DNA from: Tigriopus japonicus
Lineage: Eukaryota > Arthropoda > Copepoda > Harpacticoida > Harpacticidae
Direction: 5' to 3'
NCBI GenBank assembly: GCA_010645155.1
Contig: JAAGOF010000055.1
Location: 189,861-253,860, forward strand
DNA: 64,000 bases
Part shown: positions 1 to 12,500 of the stretch, one piece after another
Layout: each line of letters opens with the position of its first letter
Position numbering within the stretch: position 1 is the stretch's first letter
The notes under the pieces: model-generated
Told to the model about the DNA's origin: nothing
Database searches by the model: none
The model's input: only the letters and a program-made list of their open reading frames with translations
Made by a program: the position numbers and the translations under genes

Positions 1-429
1 TTAGTCGGGTGAGACAAAAAAAAAATACTGTCAAGTGGGCCCGTTTCTGTTCTATAGGGATGCTGATTTCTTTCTGGCAGATCGCAAACCCCAAAAAATT
101 CCAAAAATATAAAAATTGACGAATAGAGTAGAAAATGAGTGCAATTTGACATATAATGCCATTTTTCTGCCCAATTTTTCGGATTCTTTTTCCAGTCAAA
201 ATTTGCAGTTTTCCTTCAAATAATTTGTCTTGAGACTCAAAAAAAGTGAAAATCGTAAATGAATGATTAAGTTTGCCATATTCGTTTTGTTTGGCCTAGA
301 AATCTATTTGCTTAAAATCTTTGAACCTCATCAGTTATAGTTTAGATAGTTCAATTTAACATAATTATAATAAAGAAAAGAACAAAACGTCTGTCATTAC
401 TAATTTTTGTTTTGCCTCTATTGAATTAG

Positions 430-664
430 TGGAGGTTCGTCAAATCCCCGAGGTCGCTCAAATAGGAGTGATGAACGCCCCTCAACATCGACAACGTCAG
501 ATAGCACGACCTCAACTACACATTCAACGCCTTCATCATCTTCGTCAGCTTCATCATCGTCCTCCTCCTCTTCGCAAAGCCAAACAACCACCTCGAACCC
601 TCAGAGCTCAGCGTCTCATCGTCCCTCTTCTGGAGCAGAATATCAAGACTTTGATTTAGAATAA
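430..664 (+). CDS. Terminal coding exon of an unidentified Ser/Thr-rich protein (partial)
   Basis: The open frame follows a pyrimidine-rich acceptor ending in AG at 428-429 and runs to TAA at 662-664. It encodes about 77 residues. The start is Gly/Ser/Arg-rich (GGSSNPRGRSNR). A long Ser/Thr tract follows, with two polyserine runs, then a short acidic tail ending EYQDFDLE. The frame has a TGA just upstream of the acceptor (422-424), so this must be a spliced last exon. The composition suggests a disordered C-terminal tail. No domain is visible and I do not recognise the family. The rest of the gene lies outside the window to the left. A variant polyadenylation signal, ATTAAA, lies at 724-729. 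The alternative is a chance Ser-rich frame, but the good splice acceptor and clean stop argue for a real exon. Confidence 0.5.
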
Positions 665-3371
665 GGCAATAGACTTCGCAGTTAAAAATGTTGCTAATGG
701 CTTGTGAAGTAAACCGTTGAAACATTAAATTTGGATTCCCATCTAGAAACAAAGAGTGACGACCTACATTTAAGAGCAATATTCAGAGCATTGGCGTTGA
801 TTCGTCTTTCCACGATGGTTTAACGTGGATGAGTTGACGTCTGACATTTCCCTCGTACTTTGCCAGCAGATCTAGACCTGCCTGATGAATTTTGTATGGG
901 AAACTTCCTATCAATTCAGTAATACGTAAGGACAAAATCATGATTTAAGGTTGGTATATCGGTGGTCAAACAAAATGGGGTTCGTCATTAAAGTTTAACC
1001 AAGGATTAATACAGTAGTTCATTGGTCTATGGCCCTACCTTCAACGTCTTCTTCTAAAGAAGTATGTTTTAATTTTTTCCCTTAAAAGAACTTTTTAAAA
1101 TTCGCACTGTTTCACGAGTAACTTAACTTTTTTTTTGCATATTAAGTATGAAAGTTATTCAAATCTGATTGAAATTTCGGAAATGATTATCTGTATTCTC
1201 TTGTGGAAAAGGCATTCAGATTTCAATTCCATTTATCTGTAAAGATCGAGGATGTGAATCGAACCAGGGATTAGTTTGCGTCAGGAAATTGTACTACCCA
1301 ATATGCCTCGTTCCACCAACTATTGGCTTTTACGAAATTATAGACCACTACTAGTTCAATTGCATCAAAATTAAGCGGCTGAATAAATCTGAATGATCTG
1401 GTTGTTAGACTTTGCAATCTGTAATTTTAAATTTTGCCGTCTTAAAGATATTTCGCTGAAAAATTGCAGTTCGTGGAAAGCAAAGTGTTGTGGAAATAAA
1501 CATTTCGTATGAGAAGTTCAAACCCACCATTTCAAGTCAGGGAAAAATGACCCGCAATACTTTTTCTAAATTAATTCATAACTTTGATGATCGAAAGTCA
1601 AGATTTGAATTAACAATTTGAATTGAATTGACTTCATCAGGAAGATTTTTGTAATTTCATATCTAAATTTTTTTGCCTTGAAGATTAGCTAACACAAATG
1701 TTTCAAAATGAAATTGAAGAAAAACTGAAGAGTTGATACCGAGTTCCCATCACACACATTCAAAATTTTGGTTTAACATACAAAACCAAGTTTTCCAGAA
1801 CTCTTTCGCACCAAAATCTCAAGGGCACAAACATTCAGGAAATAAAAAAGCCCGTTTTGATAAACTATTTCCTTGCGTTTCAAAAAAAGTCCCCTAATGT
1901 TTAAAAAAGGCGACAAATTCTAGAGTGTCGCGCCATGAGGTCGTTATCTTGGAATACAATCTCCGAAACAACATAGTTGACGGACTCGGTTTAGCATTTG
2001 GCAACCCTGCAAACTTGTAATTCATGATCCGAGTTCATGAAATGACGTACGTTCCCTACGTACATACATAGAGCATCCCACAGCCAGACAAGACCACAGC
2101 CCTGGCTGCTCGAGCTACGGACAAATTCTCATTTCTGAATCCCCAAGGGCTGCCCATGGAAAGAAGGAAGAAACGAACGATCGGCAGCGGACAGAGCAAA
2201 CCTGAACATTGACGGACACAACACGGCGGCAAACAGGCCCCCTGTCAGCACCGATCTCCTCTGCGAGCTAGATCAAAGGGAATGTGTCAGAGAGTTCTTT
2301 TGGTTCAAATTTTCCCCAATTCATGATGTTTGAAAAGGAACTCTAAACGCAAAGTTAACCTCCTTCCCCTGATTTAGTTTTGTGACATTTGGAACTATGT
2401 GAAACACACATTTAACGCATTACTAAAAGATAGATTACTTTCGGATGCCTCTTCCGCATGAAAATACGCTAGAAAAAAGATGCATATTTAGTTTGAATCT
2501 GCGTTGCTCAACATCCGCAGTTATTTTCTCCCGTTTGCCGGATGATCTAGACCCAGTCTAAATTCTGTGTTCTCCGTACCTATCCGACTGTTCACCGTCA
2601 GATGCTTCCCGCGCCAATCCATCTGCGTCATTGTTTCCAAATCCAGAGCACCTATTCCCCCGTCCCGTCCCGTTCTGCCCTTATGCAGCACCTCGTCCCA
2701 GAGTCTTCCTTCATCTTCTGGAAAAGCCATCCTCATCATGATCACCAGCGTCCGTCGAATTGGCAAGGAACGTTCCGGCCGTTTTCAGGGTTACCAACCT
2801 AAAACTAGACGGGGCTCTATCAAAAAAGTCCATAACGAATTGTGATGGAAAAAACGCGAACCAAATACCTAGAATAGAGAAATAAGAATGCTTCAGACAT
2901 TCTCTTCTTCTTCTTTCTATAATCTTATCCTTTTCGGCCATTGGGAGCTGGGTTTTTGGTTCGTATTGACGATCCTACCGAATGTTTTTCAGAGACATGG
3001 AAAAATGTGAAAATAATTGAGAAAAAGGCTCACCATCCTTCAAATTTAAAGATCATGCCAAATTATCGGCATAGTTATCTCAAATTTTGAAGGTCCCAGG
3101 TCCGTTCTTTTCCCACATAGCCTTTTCTCTCGGTGCCTCGTTGGTTCGTCACCCTGACTTCGCCACGAAACCCCCTCAAGACGTCGTCTTCGTCTTCGTC
3201 GCCGTCAAAGCTCAAAATTGTCAGCTGAGTTTGGACCCGGATCGGGCTTTCACAGGCTGGCCGCCTGTTGCTGAATCGGGCGATGGAGAGAAGGATGATG
3301 AGGATGGATCAGCTGTTGTAAGGCAGCTCCAGCCAGCCAGCCAGCCTCAACCTATCTAGGCCGTGAAGCTC
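665..3371. other. Intergenic region between the Ser-rich gene and ELL
   Basis: AT-rich sequence without a convincing gene. It includes the presumed 3' UTR of the upstream gene, a weak tRNA-like segment near 1248-1320, and the upstream and promoter region of ELL. A minus-strand frame at 2521-2766 looks mildly protein-like, but it has no supporting splice sites that I could identify. Confidence 0.5.
1248..1320 (-). repeat. Possible tRNA-derived (SINE-like) fragment
   Basis: On the minus strand there is a B-box-like GGTTCGATTCA (complement of about 1255-1265). A near-consensus A-box, AGGCATATTGG, lies upstream at tRNA-like spacing (complement of about 1298-1308). No cloverleaf closes: neither the T stem nor the acceptor stem pairs. 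It is at best a decayed tRNA-derived repeat. Confidence 0.25.
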
Positions 3372-3402
3372 TGTCGTCGTCGTCGTCGTCGTCGTCGTCG
3401 TG
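3372..3402 (+). repeat. (CGT)n microsatellite upstream of the ELL start
   Basis: About ten uninterrupted GTC/CGT units lie 120 bp upstream of the ELL ATG, in the presumed 5' UTR. The frame of the ELL start is open back to 3360, and there this repeat would read as polyarginine. No in-frame ATG exists upstream of 3522. Confidence 0.9.
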
Positions 3403-3521
3403 GTGATGTCCGAGAGATCTGGGTGGTGTTGGCGGCTTTGGGCTGGACGTGTGGTTGTCGTCCTTGGCGTCGTTGTGCGTGTCTTTGGCAGAAGGCGACG
3501 TTCTTCTTCCGTTCAGTTGCA

Positions 3522-6500
3522 ATGGCTGTGCTGGTGGGGGGACAGACATGGGGGCTCTCTTCAGCAAATTCGTCGAAAAAAACCGTGGTTCTGGTCAAAT
3601 TGACAGACTCCTCACTCAGAGCACTCGAAAACTACATTCACAATAAGGTAAGACGGCTGGGACAACGGCAAACGCGGCTCGAAACCGCATCCGGAAGCGG
3701 CTTCAGCCCACAATCTGGTAGGAAAAGAACATCGAGACGAAGAAGACCGAGTTCGAGAGCGATGCTTGACGAATGCATCGGATCAACCAAGCCCTCCTTC
3801 CCATCTCATCAGGACCCTATTCCATGAGACCTGGCCTGAGATCCCGTGGACCCGCTTGGAATCGTTGTGGGTGGTTGATGGTCCACCCACGCACGCCCTT
3901 CTCCGGATCTTTTCGTGTTCCCAAGCTCTTGGATGCGCTCTGATTTCGTCCACAAGTGTGTGTGCGTGTGTTTGCGGGTGTGGGTGTGGCTGGTGTTCGT
4001 TCCCATCGAGTCTGGCTTGACCCCCCGATTGATGGCCTGTTGTTTCTCTTTTGCGTTTCAGTCCGTGTTCGGATCATCACAAGACCCGCAGTCAGGTCAA
4101 TCGCCGCCCGTGCCCACCATACAATTTCATCAAGATGGATCTTCAGATTCTGGGGTAAGACCTCAACATACATGGCAATTCTCGCTTAGAAAAACAGCCA
4201 GTCGACATTGAGAGAGACCAAACTCGAGAAATTTAAGGCTTTGAAGGGAAAGGGTCTTTTTAACGACTTAGCTCCTGGTTCGATATTGCGCAAACTCACG
4301 GGTTTGTTTAGAGTGACTGCGAGTGAAATGCGGGATCTTATCTCAATCCGATGGTGGTCTATTGTCATCTTAGAGTAGCATTTGAGCCGCCCTAAACATT
4401 TATGGCCAATCAGATTGAGACCTTCAGGTCAGGTCTGATGATAAAACCGATATAAAACGGACGATCAGCCATTTTAAAAACGAGTGACGAACTTGTCGTG
4501 GAGTTCATTTCTTGGGGCGTCTTTGGGAGTGACTTAGTTAGTTTCCCTGGCTCTTGGCATTCGTTTCGAGTGCGTGGTCGTTGGGTTGGCATCCCCGCTT
4601 ACCCTTCCAATAACGCACTACCTCAAAAAGTCCCAAGAGAATTGCGCTCCAGGGTGAGGCTAGTAACCGCGGAGTCCCGAACTCACCCCCGGGATGCATT
4701 TCCTCCTTGTTCGCCCCCATTCTATTGGCCCCTTTCAAGGTCTTTTGTGATTAGCCCTGTTGACTCCTGATTTTTGAAGTGGCTAGCCATATATGTTGTA
4801 GGCGACGAGAGCCCGTGACCAGCGCTCGGTCGCCGATTTGTCCGGCCAGCCCATCGCAAAGTCGTCAAGATGGCGTGTGAAAGACTGAGCCATCCGTTCA
4901 GCGTCGGTTGGCGAACGTGGGTAAAGTAGGCCCGGTTCGCTGGGTTCGAATCTTCAATGGCCCTGTATCCCCGATTGGCTGGGTGGACTGTTAGGGTATT
5001 TAAGGTGATCGGGGGTAGCGTTCAACTTGAGCAGTAGACGGAAGTCAAAACGATGGACAGAACTCAAGGTAGACGACAAAATGTCCAAGAGTCCTCCTCC
5101 TCCTTCATCTGCTCCTCCTCTGGTTGAAAACCAGATCCTCGACCATCATTCAAAGAAGAGAAGGGAACTTCAACAGCAACGCCAGCAACAAACAGCCCTG
5201 TTATGTTTTTTTTTATTTCGGGAGGGAGGAGGTTAGGGAGAGGGATCGAGTCGGCTATCCCTTGGGATATATCGCTACCTTGGGACATTCAAAACTATGT
5301 CACTAAAGAATGCTAGCTGATCGGCAGTTAAACAACCACGTACCCATTGGCTATTTTGGCGTCTAACGAGGGAGTTTGAATGAATTCCTCCGGGGCGGGA
5401 TCAATTAAATGTCAACTGGACGACTCAGAGAACAGCTTGCGATCAAGAGAGAATGCCAATGGAAGTGACACTTCCAATATCAATGTTAAACATTGACCAT
5501 CTTGCGCTTTAGCCAAAGCTGTTGCCACTAGTCAGATCTGAATGTTTTACCTGTACACTGACATTGCTAGATCCCATCGAGCGCCTGACTTCTTCAACAG
5601 CTTCCAAAAGGATAGAGAGGACTAGATATCGGGCACAGACAAGGCCATCTGTCTATCTGCCGCACCATTCACTCCTAACTAAGCCTCCCTTCTCTTTGCC
5701 AAATAGCGCTGCTGTGTTTGATTGGAGCTGTAGCAACAACACCTTTAGCATTGTACCGCCTTTTTGGTTAGCCTTACATGCATTGAGCGTTGCCACATTC
5801 TGATCCTTCAGAGCTGAGCATCCAGTGTGTAAGGCATTTTTTTATCATCTGGGTTCAAGAAGGTGCCAGTCCGGTCGTCTTTCATAGCTGGTTCGCCCAG
5901 TTATTTGTTCTTGATTGAACACAGTTGATTGGTTGGGGTGCAAAGAGTGTGCAACGGGATAATCACCATGAAAGCGGATTGCTTCTCCGTTGACGCAAAT
6001 GCTTAAAAAGACGTTTGACCGGGGACTAGGCCTCAAACAACGCTTGGGTCAAATATGAATGATTGTGAACTGATTTTAAATGAACCAGTTCTCAAGTAGG
6101 AAACAGATTGACCCGAAATGAACTGATCCGAAGTCTGGTTTTGAAAGGATCTTTGGGGTGCCCCCTTTGATTGGATTGTTTTTGAGGCGGTAATAGGTCT
6201 GAGCGACGTCACAAAAGTGCAGAATTGAAAGGAAAAGTTTTTTTCTCGGGACTTTGAGGCATTTAGGTGCGCAAACTATTACTAAATCATGGTGGCTGGT
6301 ATGAAGCATGACCTCATCAACTTTAGGATCAAAATATAGGATTGAGGAATATCTTACTTAAAGAATAATGAAATTTAAATCTGCAGAGTAACCTAAAATG
6401 AGTTTGCCATCTTTCCATTGCCTAATGATGAATCCAATAAGAATTGGAATGAAAGAAAGACTCTGCGTCTCTTCTGCATCCTTAAAAAAAGAAATCTTGA

Positions 6501-9500
6501 GTGAAAATCTGGCCCCCAGCAACTATTACCCAAAGCAATTTAGGAGAGACACAAGTTCAAGCCAATATCTCCGGGTCAACGCACCGCAAACGAGTACTCC
6601 AAAAATCATTTACAAGTTAATTAGGCCCAATAAGAGTATTTTCCCTTGCCCTGCGCCCCCAAATGAGGATTTGTTTCCGAGGGAAAAGGGCCCGGCTCTA
6701 TGGCACTTTCTCCGTTATGGGGTCCTTCAAGGCAAACACTCCCCTCCCTCCCTCCCTTTTTCCTTCCTTCTTTTTGACTTTTCCTTCCTTGTTCGTTCCT
6801 CCTCTTCACTACTTTTTAGAGCCCTGCACTCACGTAGTTCAACGATTTGTGGTGGTTATGTCGAAAGAAACCGTCAATTGCCTGTGCCTCTCTCGCCACC
6901 TTAACTTCAGGCTCTATAGAGCTCTTAATGATTGTTTGTGGAGATGAAAGTTAGTCTCCAGTCAAATATGCAGTACATATCTCTTCCGATTATTTTTAGC
7001 TGTTTCGTTTTGGGTGCGAATAAATCAGCTAGTTCCAAGGAAGCTTCGATGCTAGAGTTGTCTTATGTAGCTGATTTGCGGAATCGCCTAGACTTCCAGG
7101 AAATTCTCCTGTCCTCCTCTTGTATTTACCTGGTAAAGTCGCTCCTGTCCTGTTCGTAGTAGTTTTCTGTATCCGCATCGTTCTCGCTGTGATAACGTAG
7201 GATGTTGCATTTGTTTAACCAACAGTCATGGCAGTTACATAGATGTAGGTATGCTGTGATTGTAGCTTTTTCCTTCTGATGCTAAATGATATTTGAAAGT
7301 TGAGTGAGATATTTCCAAACAAACAATCCCCCTTACGAGCACTCGAGCTTTAAGGATTCTCTCCGTTCCTTTCTTACTGTTTTGACATTATTTCGCACGT
7401 ACGGAATGAATGTACTCTCCAATACTTGTGTAAGAGGTTGCACGCATTTCGTAGCTTATTGGCACCGTAAGCTGTCATTCAATGCAGGACAAATATGCTC
7501 GGTGATAATCATATTGTGAATGTATGCCAGAGACTGTCGCGAGAACCATGCAAGAAGTTCTTTCAGCCATTTTCTCTGTCAGTGTCAAATCCTTACTCAA
7601 TTTAAGTTGGTTCAATTGCTGCTACTTCTACGGAGCGCCTGCTACTTATGCCTCTTTCATTTCTGCCTAACTTCTGCCACATGGTCACATGTACAGCCTA
7701 CCAAGCGCCACTGATGGTTGAAGACAAGCTAGAGCAGTAGGAGCAGCAGTTTAGACAAAGCTGCTCCTACTGCTGTCTTTTGTGCCTCCTTCACTAAATA
7801 TGGTAGGGAATGAAGTTGGTTTGAAACCAGCTGAGTCTAGTTTGGGCAAGGAAACTTTTCACCTACTTCACTCGCTGCTCTCAAGTGTTCGTTCATAAAA
7901 GCTTGCATTTGAAACAAAACCAGCCCATGTGTGTGCTTGACAGACGAAGAAGCCTTTTCAAATCCGATCGCTCGATGATCGAGAGATCGAAAGCAAAGAA
8001 GTAATTGAAAAGACTTTCATGTTGCCCAATTCAGTTGATCAATAATGACGCAATGCTTCACTTCTCTCAAGCCTAACTGCATGCACTTTTAATGAAACAA
8101 ATAAAGATTGTGTTAGCATACTCGCAATATGCAGTGAAGTGTACTTTATAATTACGTAAAAAGCAAATTCTGAAATGATGGGAGTGGTAGAAAGTTCATA
8201 ACCGTCTAGAAAGTAAAGTGGGAAATGAAAGGTCGCTTGACACCTAAAGAGTTTCACCAGGTACAGGTTTGGTTTTGAACCATCCACCAACCCAGTAGTT
8301 TGAATACCAATTGAACCAATGTGCCTGAAGTGCTCTTAATCGGTTTAGAGAAGCGTCTACAAATATCCTTGAAAGCCATTGCTCCACAAGATCGAAGAAT
8401 AATAAAAAGAACTGCTTTGATCTCAATCTCCTGGCATTTCGACAGACGGAAGATTTTAGAATAGCTCTCAATTCGTTTGCCAGATTTGAGTGCTATTTTT
8501 TCCTCACTTGGATCGAAGTCATGGTCACCCTTGTGCTACTACATTCCTCTAGACTGAGTCAATCATGAATCAGACATCATGCCGGCCTTTCACGACCGAA
8601 ATCGGACAAAAACTTCAACGAGGCTCAAAGTTGCACTCCGTTTAGAAAACTCCAACCCAAAAACAATGGCCTTAAAATATCTCACGAGGGTAGCGAAGAG
8701 AACGAGCCACATGCATAATCGTTGAAAAATACTTTTCATGGTGGCTTTCGGGTAAACGTTCGCACTAAGTGCCAACTTTAGTTCATTCAAAGAACAAGCT
8801 TGCTGTACAATGTCCAGAATGTCTGAAAGTGTCGGGCATCACCTAGAAGCCAAGTTCGTCAAATGGATACGGAATGCAACTTGCATCCAATTTGCCTCAT
8901 TTCCAAACATTTATAGAATTCGCTCTGAAAAACAAACTCCATTCCTGAAATTTATGTTGATTTATTGAAATACAGGTAGATGTTGTACTTACTCCTAGAC
9001 TGACGGCTCGGACGTAACCCCTTAAATAGTTATATACGATGCATACGGTCTAGTAGTACAACACTTGATCTTTAGTTTGGTCTGCAATTTCCAAGACTTC
9101 ATTTAAATTTCACTATTACTCCTCTCTTTTAGGCATTCTCCATTCCAATTGGCCATGATAAGTCGGCCAATTTCTCCTTCTCTCTGTCTTCCAACGATGA
9201 TGTCAATGGACCGCAAGGCAGCTTTGAATGTCTATCGTCGGAGCCGAGCAGGTAAGAATTGCAACACGACACCAAACCAGAGTGATTTTATCAGCATCAG
9301 AACCATGCAATAAGCTGCAAGTTCATCGAGACAAATTAAGAAATAAGTCTTCTGACGAGAAGCTAATTTTTCTCGATCATTTGATCTAAATTGAGAAAAT
9401 CTGGGGTGGTATCCTCTAGTTCTGATGCTTTTTGAAGTTCCGAAATGTTGGAATTAACGTGGAGCACGAAACTCATGTTTCTAATCGATTACAATCTTAC

Positions 9501-12500
9501 TGATATGATGATTACGCTTCAAATTTATATTTAAAAAAAAAAACATTTTGCTGCTAATTTTGTCGTCTCTGGGTGTTCCATTTTGACGGATCTATCTCAC
9601 AAGCCTTATATGCGTCAATGAGATGCAATACTTGGGAAAGCTCAACCAATCCTCCTTTGACTGGCTGGATCTGAGCAAGATTGATTTCATCTAGTGTGGA
9701 AGTAGCATTTGGTATCTGCTGCCTTGATCCCTCGAAGAGGGCTCCCCTTACTACAGAACGAACGTAGGCAACTCCCACAAAAATGGTCACGATTGGAGTG
9801 ATTTTTCTGATCAGGAAGTGTATTGTTTCCAAATAGCAACCAAAGTCCACGATGGTGATCTAGCTATCACTGAAATAAGTTTTAGAGAACGAATAGGCGC
9901 CGAATCTAGATGATATTTCCACATCACCCATGAATATTGGATACTACCACGAATTATCCCGTGGAAGTAACAGAACCAGTTGCTTTTGAGGGGACATAAA
10001 CGCGTCTCGACATCGATCCTAGTCAGTCCACTTAAGTGGCTCATTGTCTTTCCTCTGTATCCATACACTCGTACGTTACCTTTCATGCATGCATACTTAA
10101 TTAATGGCGAGGTTTCAAAACATGCTTTCGGAAGAATTTCGTCATTGACACGCACAAAAAAAATCTATTTGGTTTCGTTTCGCCCTCTCTCAATTTGGAC
10201 TTTTGCATCAGAGCGACCTTGCTCTACGTTCTGGATCAGGTGCATGCACATACTTCGTCTTCAACTCACACCCGGTGACTTGAAGTTGTGGAGCATTTCC
10301 AAGAAAATTGATCAGATTCAATTAGCTCTGATAAGCATGAAGTGGATTGGATACATATTACTGAATACCATGCTCAACATCACATGTAAGACAGGCATAC
10401 TCGTTAGGAGATATTTGTTTACAACAAAGATTCAATAGCTGCTCAAGTTGAAAAGGCCTCGAACAACAAAAAATCGAAGCAGGTTCGATGATGAAATCCT
10501 GAGCTGGGCTATCGTCACCCGGATCAATTGTCTTCTTGTCTTCCATTAACTTTTGGCTCCTTTCTTCTGGGATTACCCGAGGATTTACGGGAGCCTATTG
10601 ATGTGTTAGACGTTTAGGACTAAGAGTCATTTTGAAATGTACATTGAAAAATAATTACGTGGTCATTCAAAGTAACATTTACATTCAAAGTTATTTTTGT
10701 GTCAATCATGTTGGCCTAGATTTGGCCATGAATGAGTTGCTTGTGACGCACAATTGTCAACATGGTACTATTCTGTTCTACGAGTTATCTCATCTTATTT
10801 TTAGATCAACGTTGCTTTTGAGCCTTCGTTGATTAATAAACACACATTTGCTCTCCTTGACAATCACCGGAAAGGTAACATTCCTCTCTGACGTCCTGGA
10901 AATCACCAATAAGAAGGGCACCACGCGATCAAAAGAAAATTTGGAAACAATTTGATTCAGCTGTTTATGGTACTTAGACCGTTCTTTTCATTTGGTGAGC
11001 CTCCTAAAAGTGATTGAGCCCTTGAAATGGATGATTCAAGGAGACCTTGGCCCCGCCTGGTTTGTTCTGCCAAGCCGCGTCATTGGAGGTTCGAATTGTT
11101 GTTGATTCGAGATTTCAAATAATCATCATTGCACGGGAAAAATGCATTGCCTAGCACAATGCTCTCTGATCCAAAAGGGTGACCCAACTTCTGCCTCCTC
11201 ATCCACGTTCACCATTCGGAAATGGAATCAGTTCAGAGCAAAAAGAAGCTTGGGCGAGGCATGCATGTGTGAATTCAATTGAACGTTCAAGTCAATCGTT
11301 GTTGATCCAAAGCATTTTAAAGATGGTGATGATCCCCTGCGGCAACTTCGCCCCAATTGGAAGAGCCGTTTGACAGCAAACAAAGCCTCTCTTCGATATC
11401 TTTGTCTATTCAAAATGTACTCGACAAAGAGTATCTATCTTGTCAGGTTCTCCCGACCAATATACACATGTACCAGACATGCGTGAGCTTTTTAGTGTTT
11501 GTCAAACCGGTAGTGAACAATTCTCAGGCTGGCGAGCACGACATGAACCTCCAAGGTTTGTTAAAGATTAATCGTTCGTCTACAAAACCAGCCATGGATT
11601 TAATGTGTCGATGCTCGCCTACATATTAGACCCTGCTGGCATTTCTTTGGGCTGACGAGCAGAAGTTTTTGAGTAAAACGGTACACAATATCAGCCCCTC
11701 ATCGGTGGTCATTCAGATCAATAATTTTAGGGCCGCCAGGTTGAACGCTAACCAGTTTATCTAAAAAATGAGTAGAGGAGGTGCGGCGGCCTTCTCTCCT
11801 GAGCAAGATTTGACCAAGTTCGGCCGATTTATCGGGTAGCAACTAACAATGCTTGGATTGAATTCTTTGGACGTCGTGCCGTTTTACACCTTTGTCCCTT
11901 GTTCCCAAATTTTGACACAAGTCCTTTCCAGTTTCGGAGCGCTAGTGCATGGTAAAAAAAAGCTCAACGCGTTCTAGCATATTGCAGTTACTCCATCCTC
12001 CATTGTCCCTCCCTTGACTCTGTAGCTTCGTTCATGAGACCGTCCCTGTTGCCTGGAGACCGTCTCTTTGATTGTCTATACATCTCTCCCACCTCTACTC
12101 GACATGATCATCTTCCTGCACATACATACTGTACATACGTAGAACCCAGAGAACACGGCGAAGAACATCGGTGTAATGTGGATGTTTGCCCTTGCCTCGG
12201 ACCTCTACATCTTGAGTAGGCAACAACAACAACAACCGCAACCATCTTTGGCTATGGATGGATCCGCGTTATATTCGAGCTACACTCACTCGCCCATGTG
12301 TATCACCATCAACAACATTGCTTTGTGCCTTCCTCCCTCCTCTGCCGATTGTTGTCAGACGTCCAAGGTCAAAAGTAATCTTGGCTTGACTGCAGACTCG
12401 AGTACCAATACAACCAATGATGCTGATGCTGGAGTTTTTGGTAGAGGTAGTGATGGACTTAGTGGTGGTGCGATTGTTGCTACATGGGCAGGTCTTCTCA

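Noticed and set aside
2521..2766. Minus-strand 81-codon frame with protein-like stretches (WDEVLHKGRTGRDGG)
   Set aside because: No acceptor, donor or neighbouring exon could be found to support it, and an alternative frame is equally open.
4900..4965. A-box (TGGCGAACGTG) followed by GGTTCGAATC, looking like a Pol III internal promoter
   Set aside because: The spacing is too short for a tRNA, no stems form, and the matches are short enough to occur by chance.
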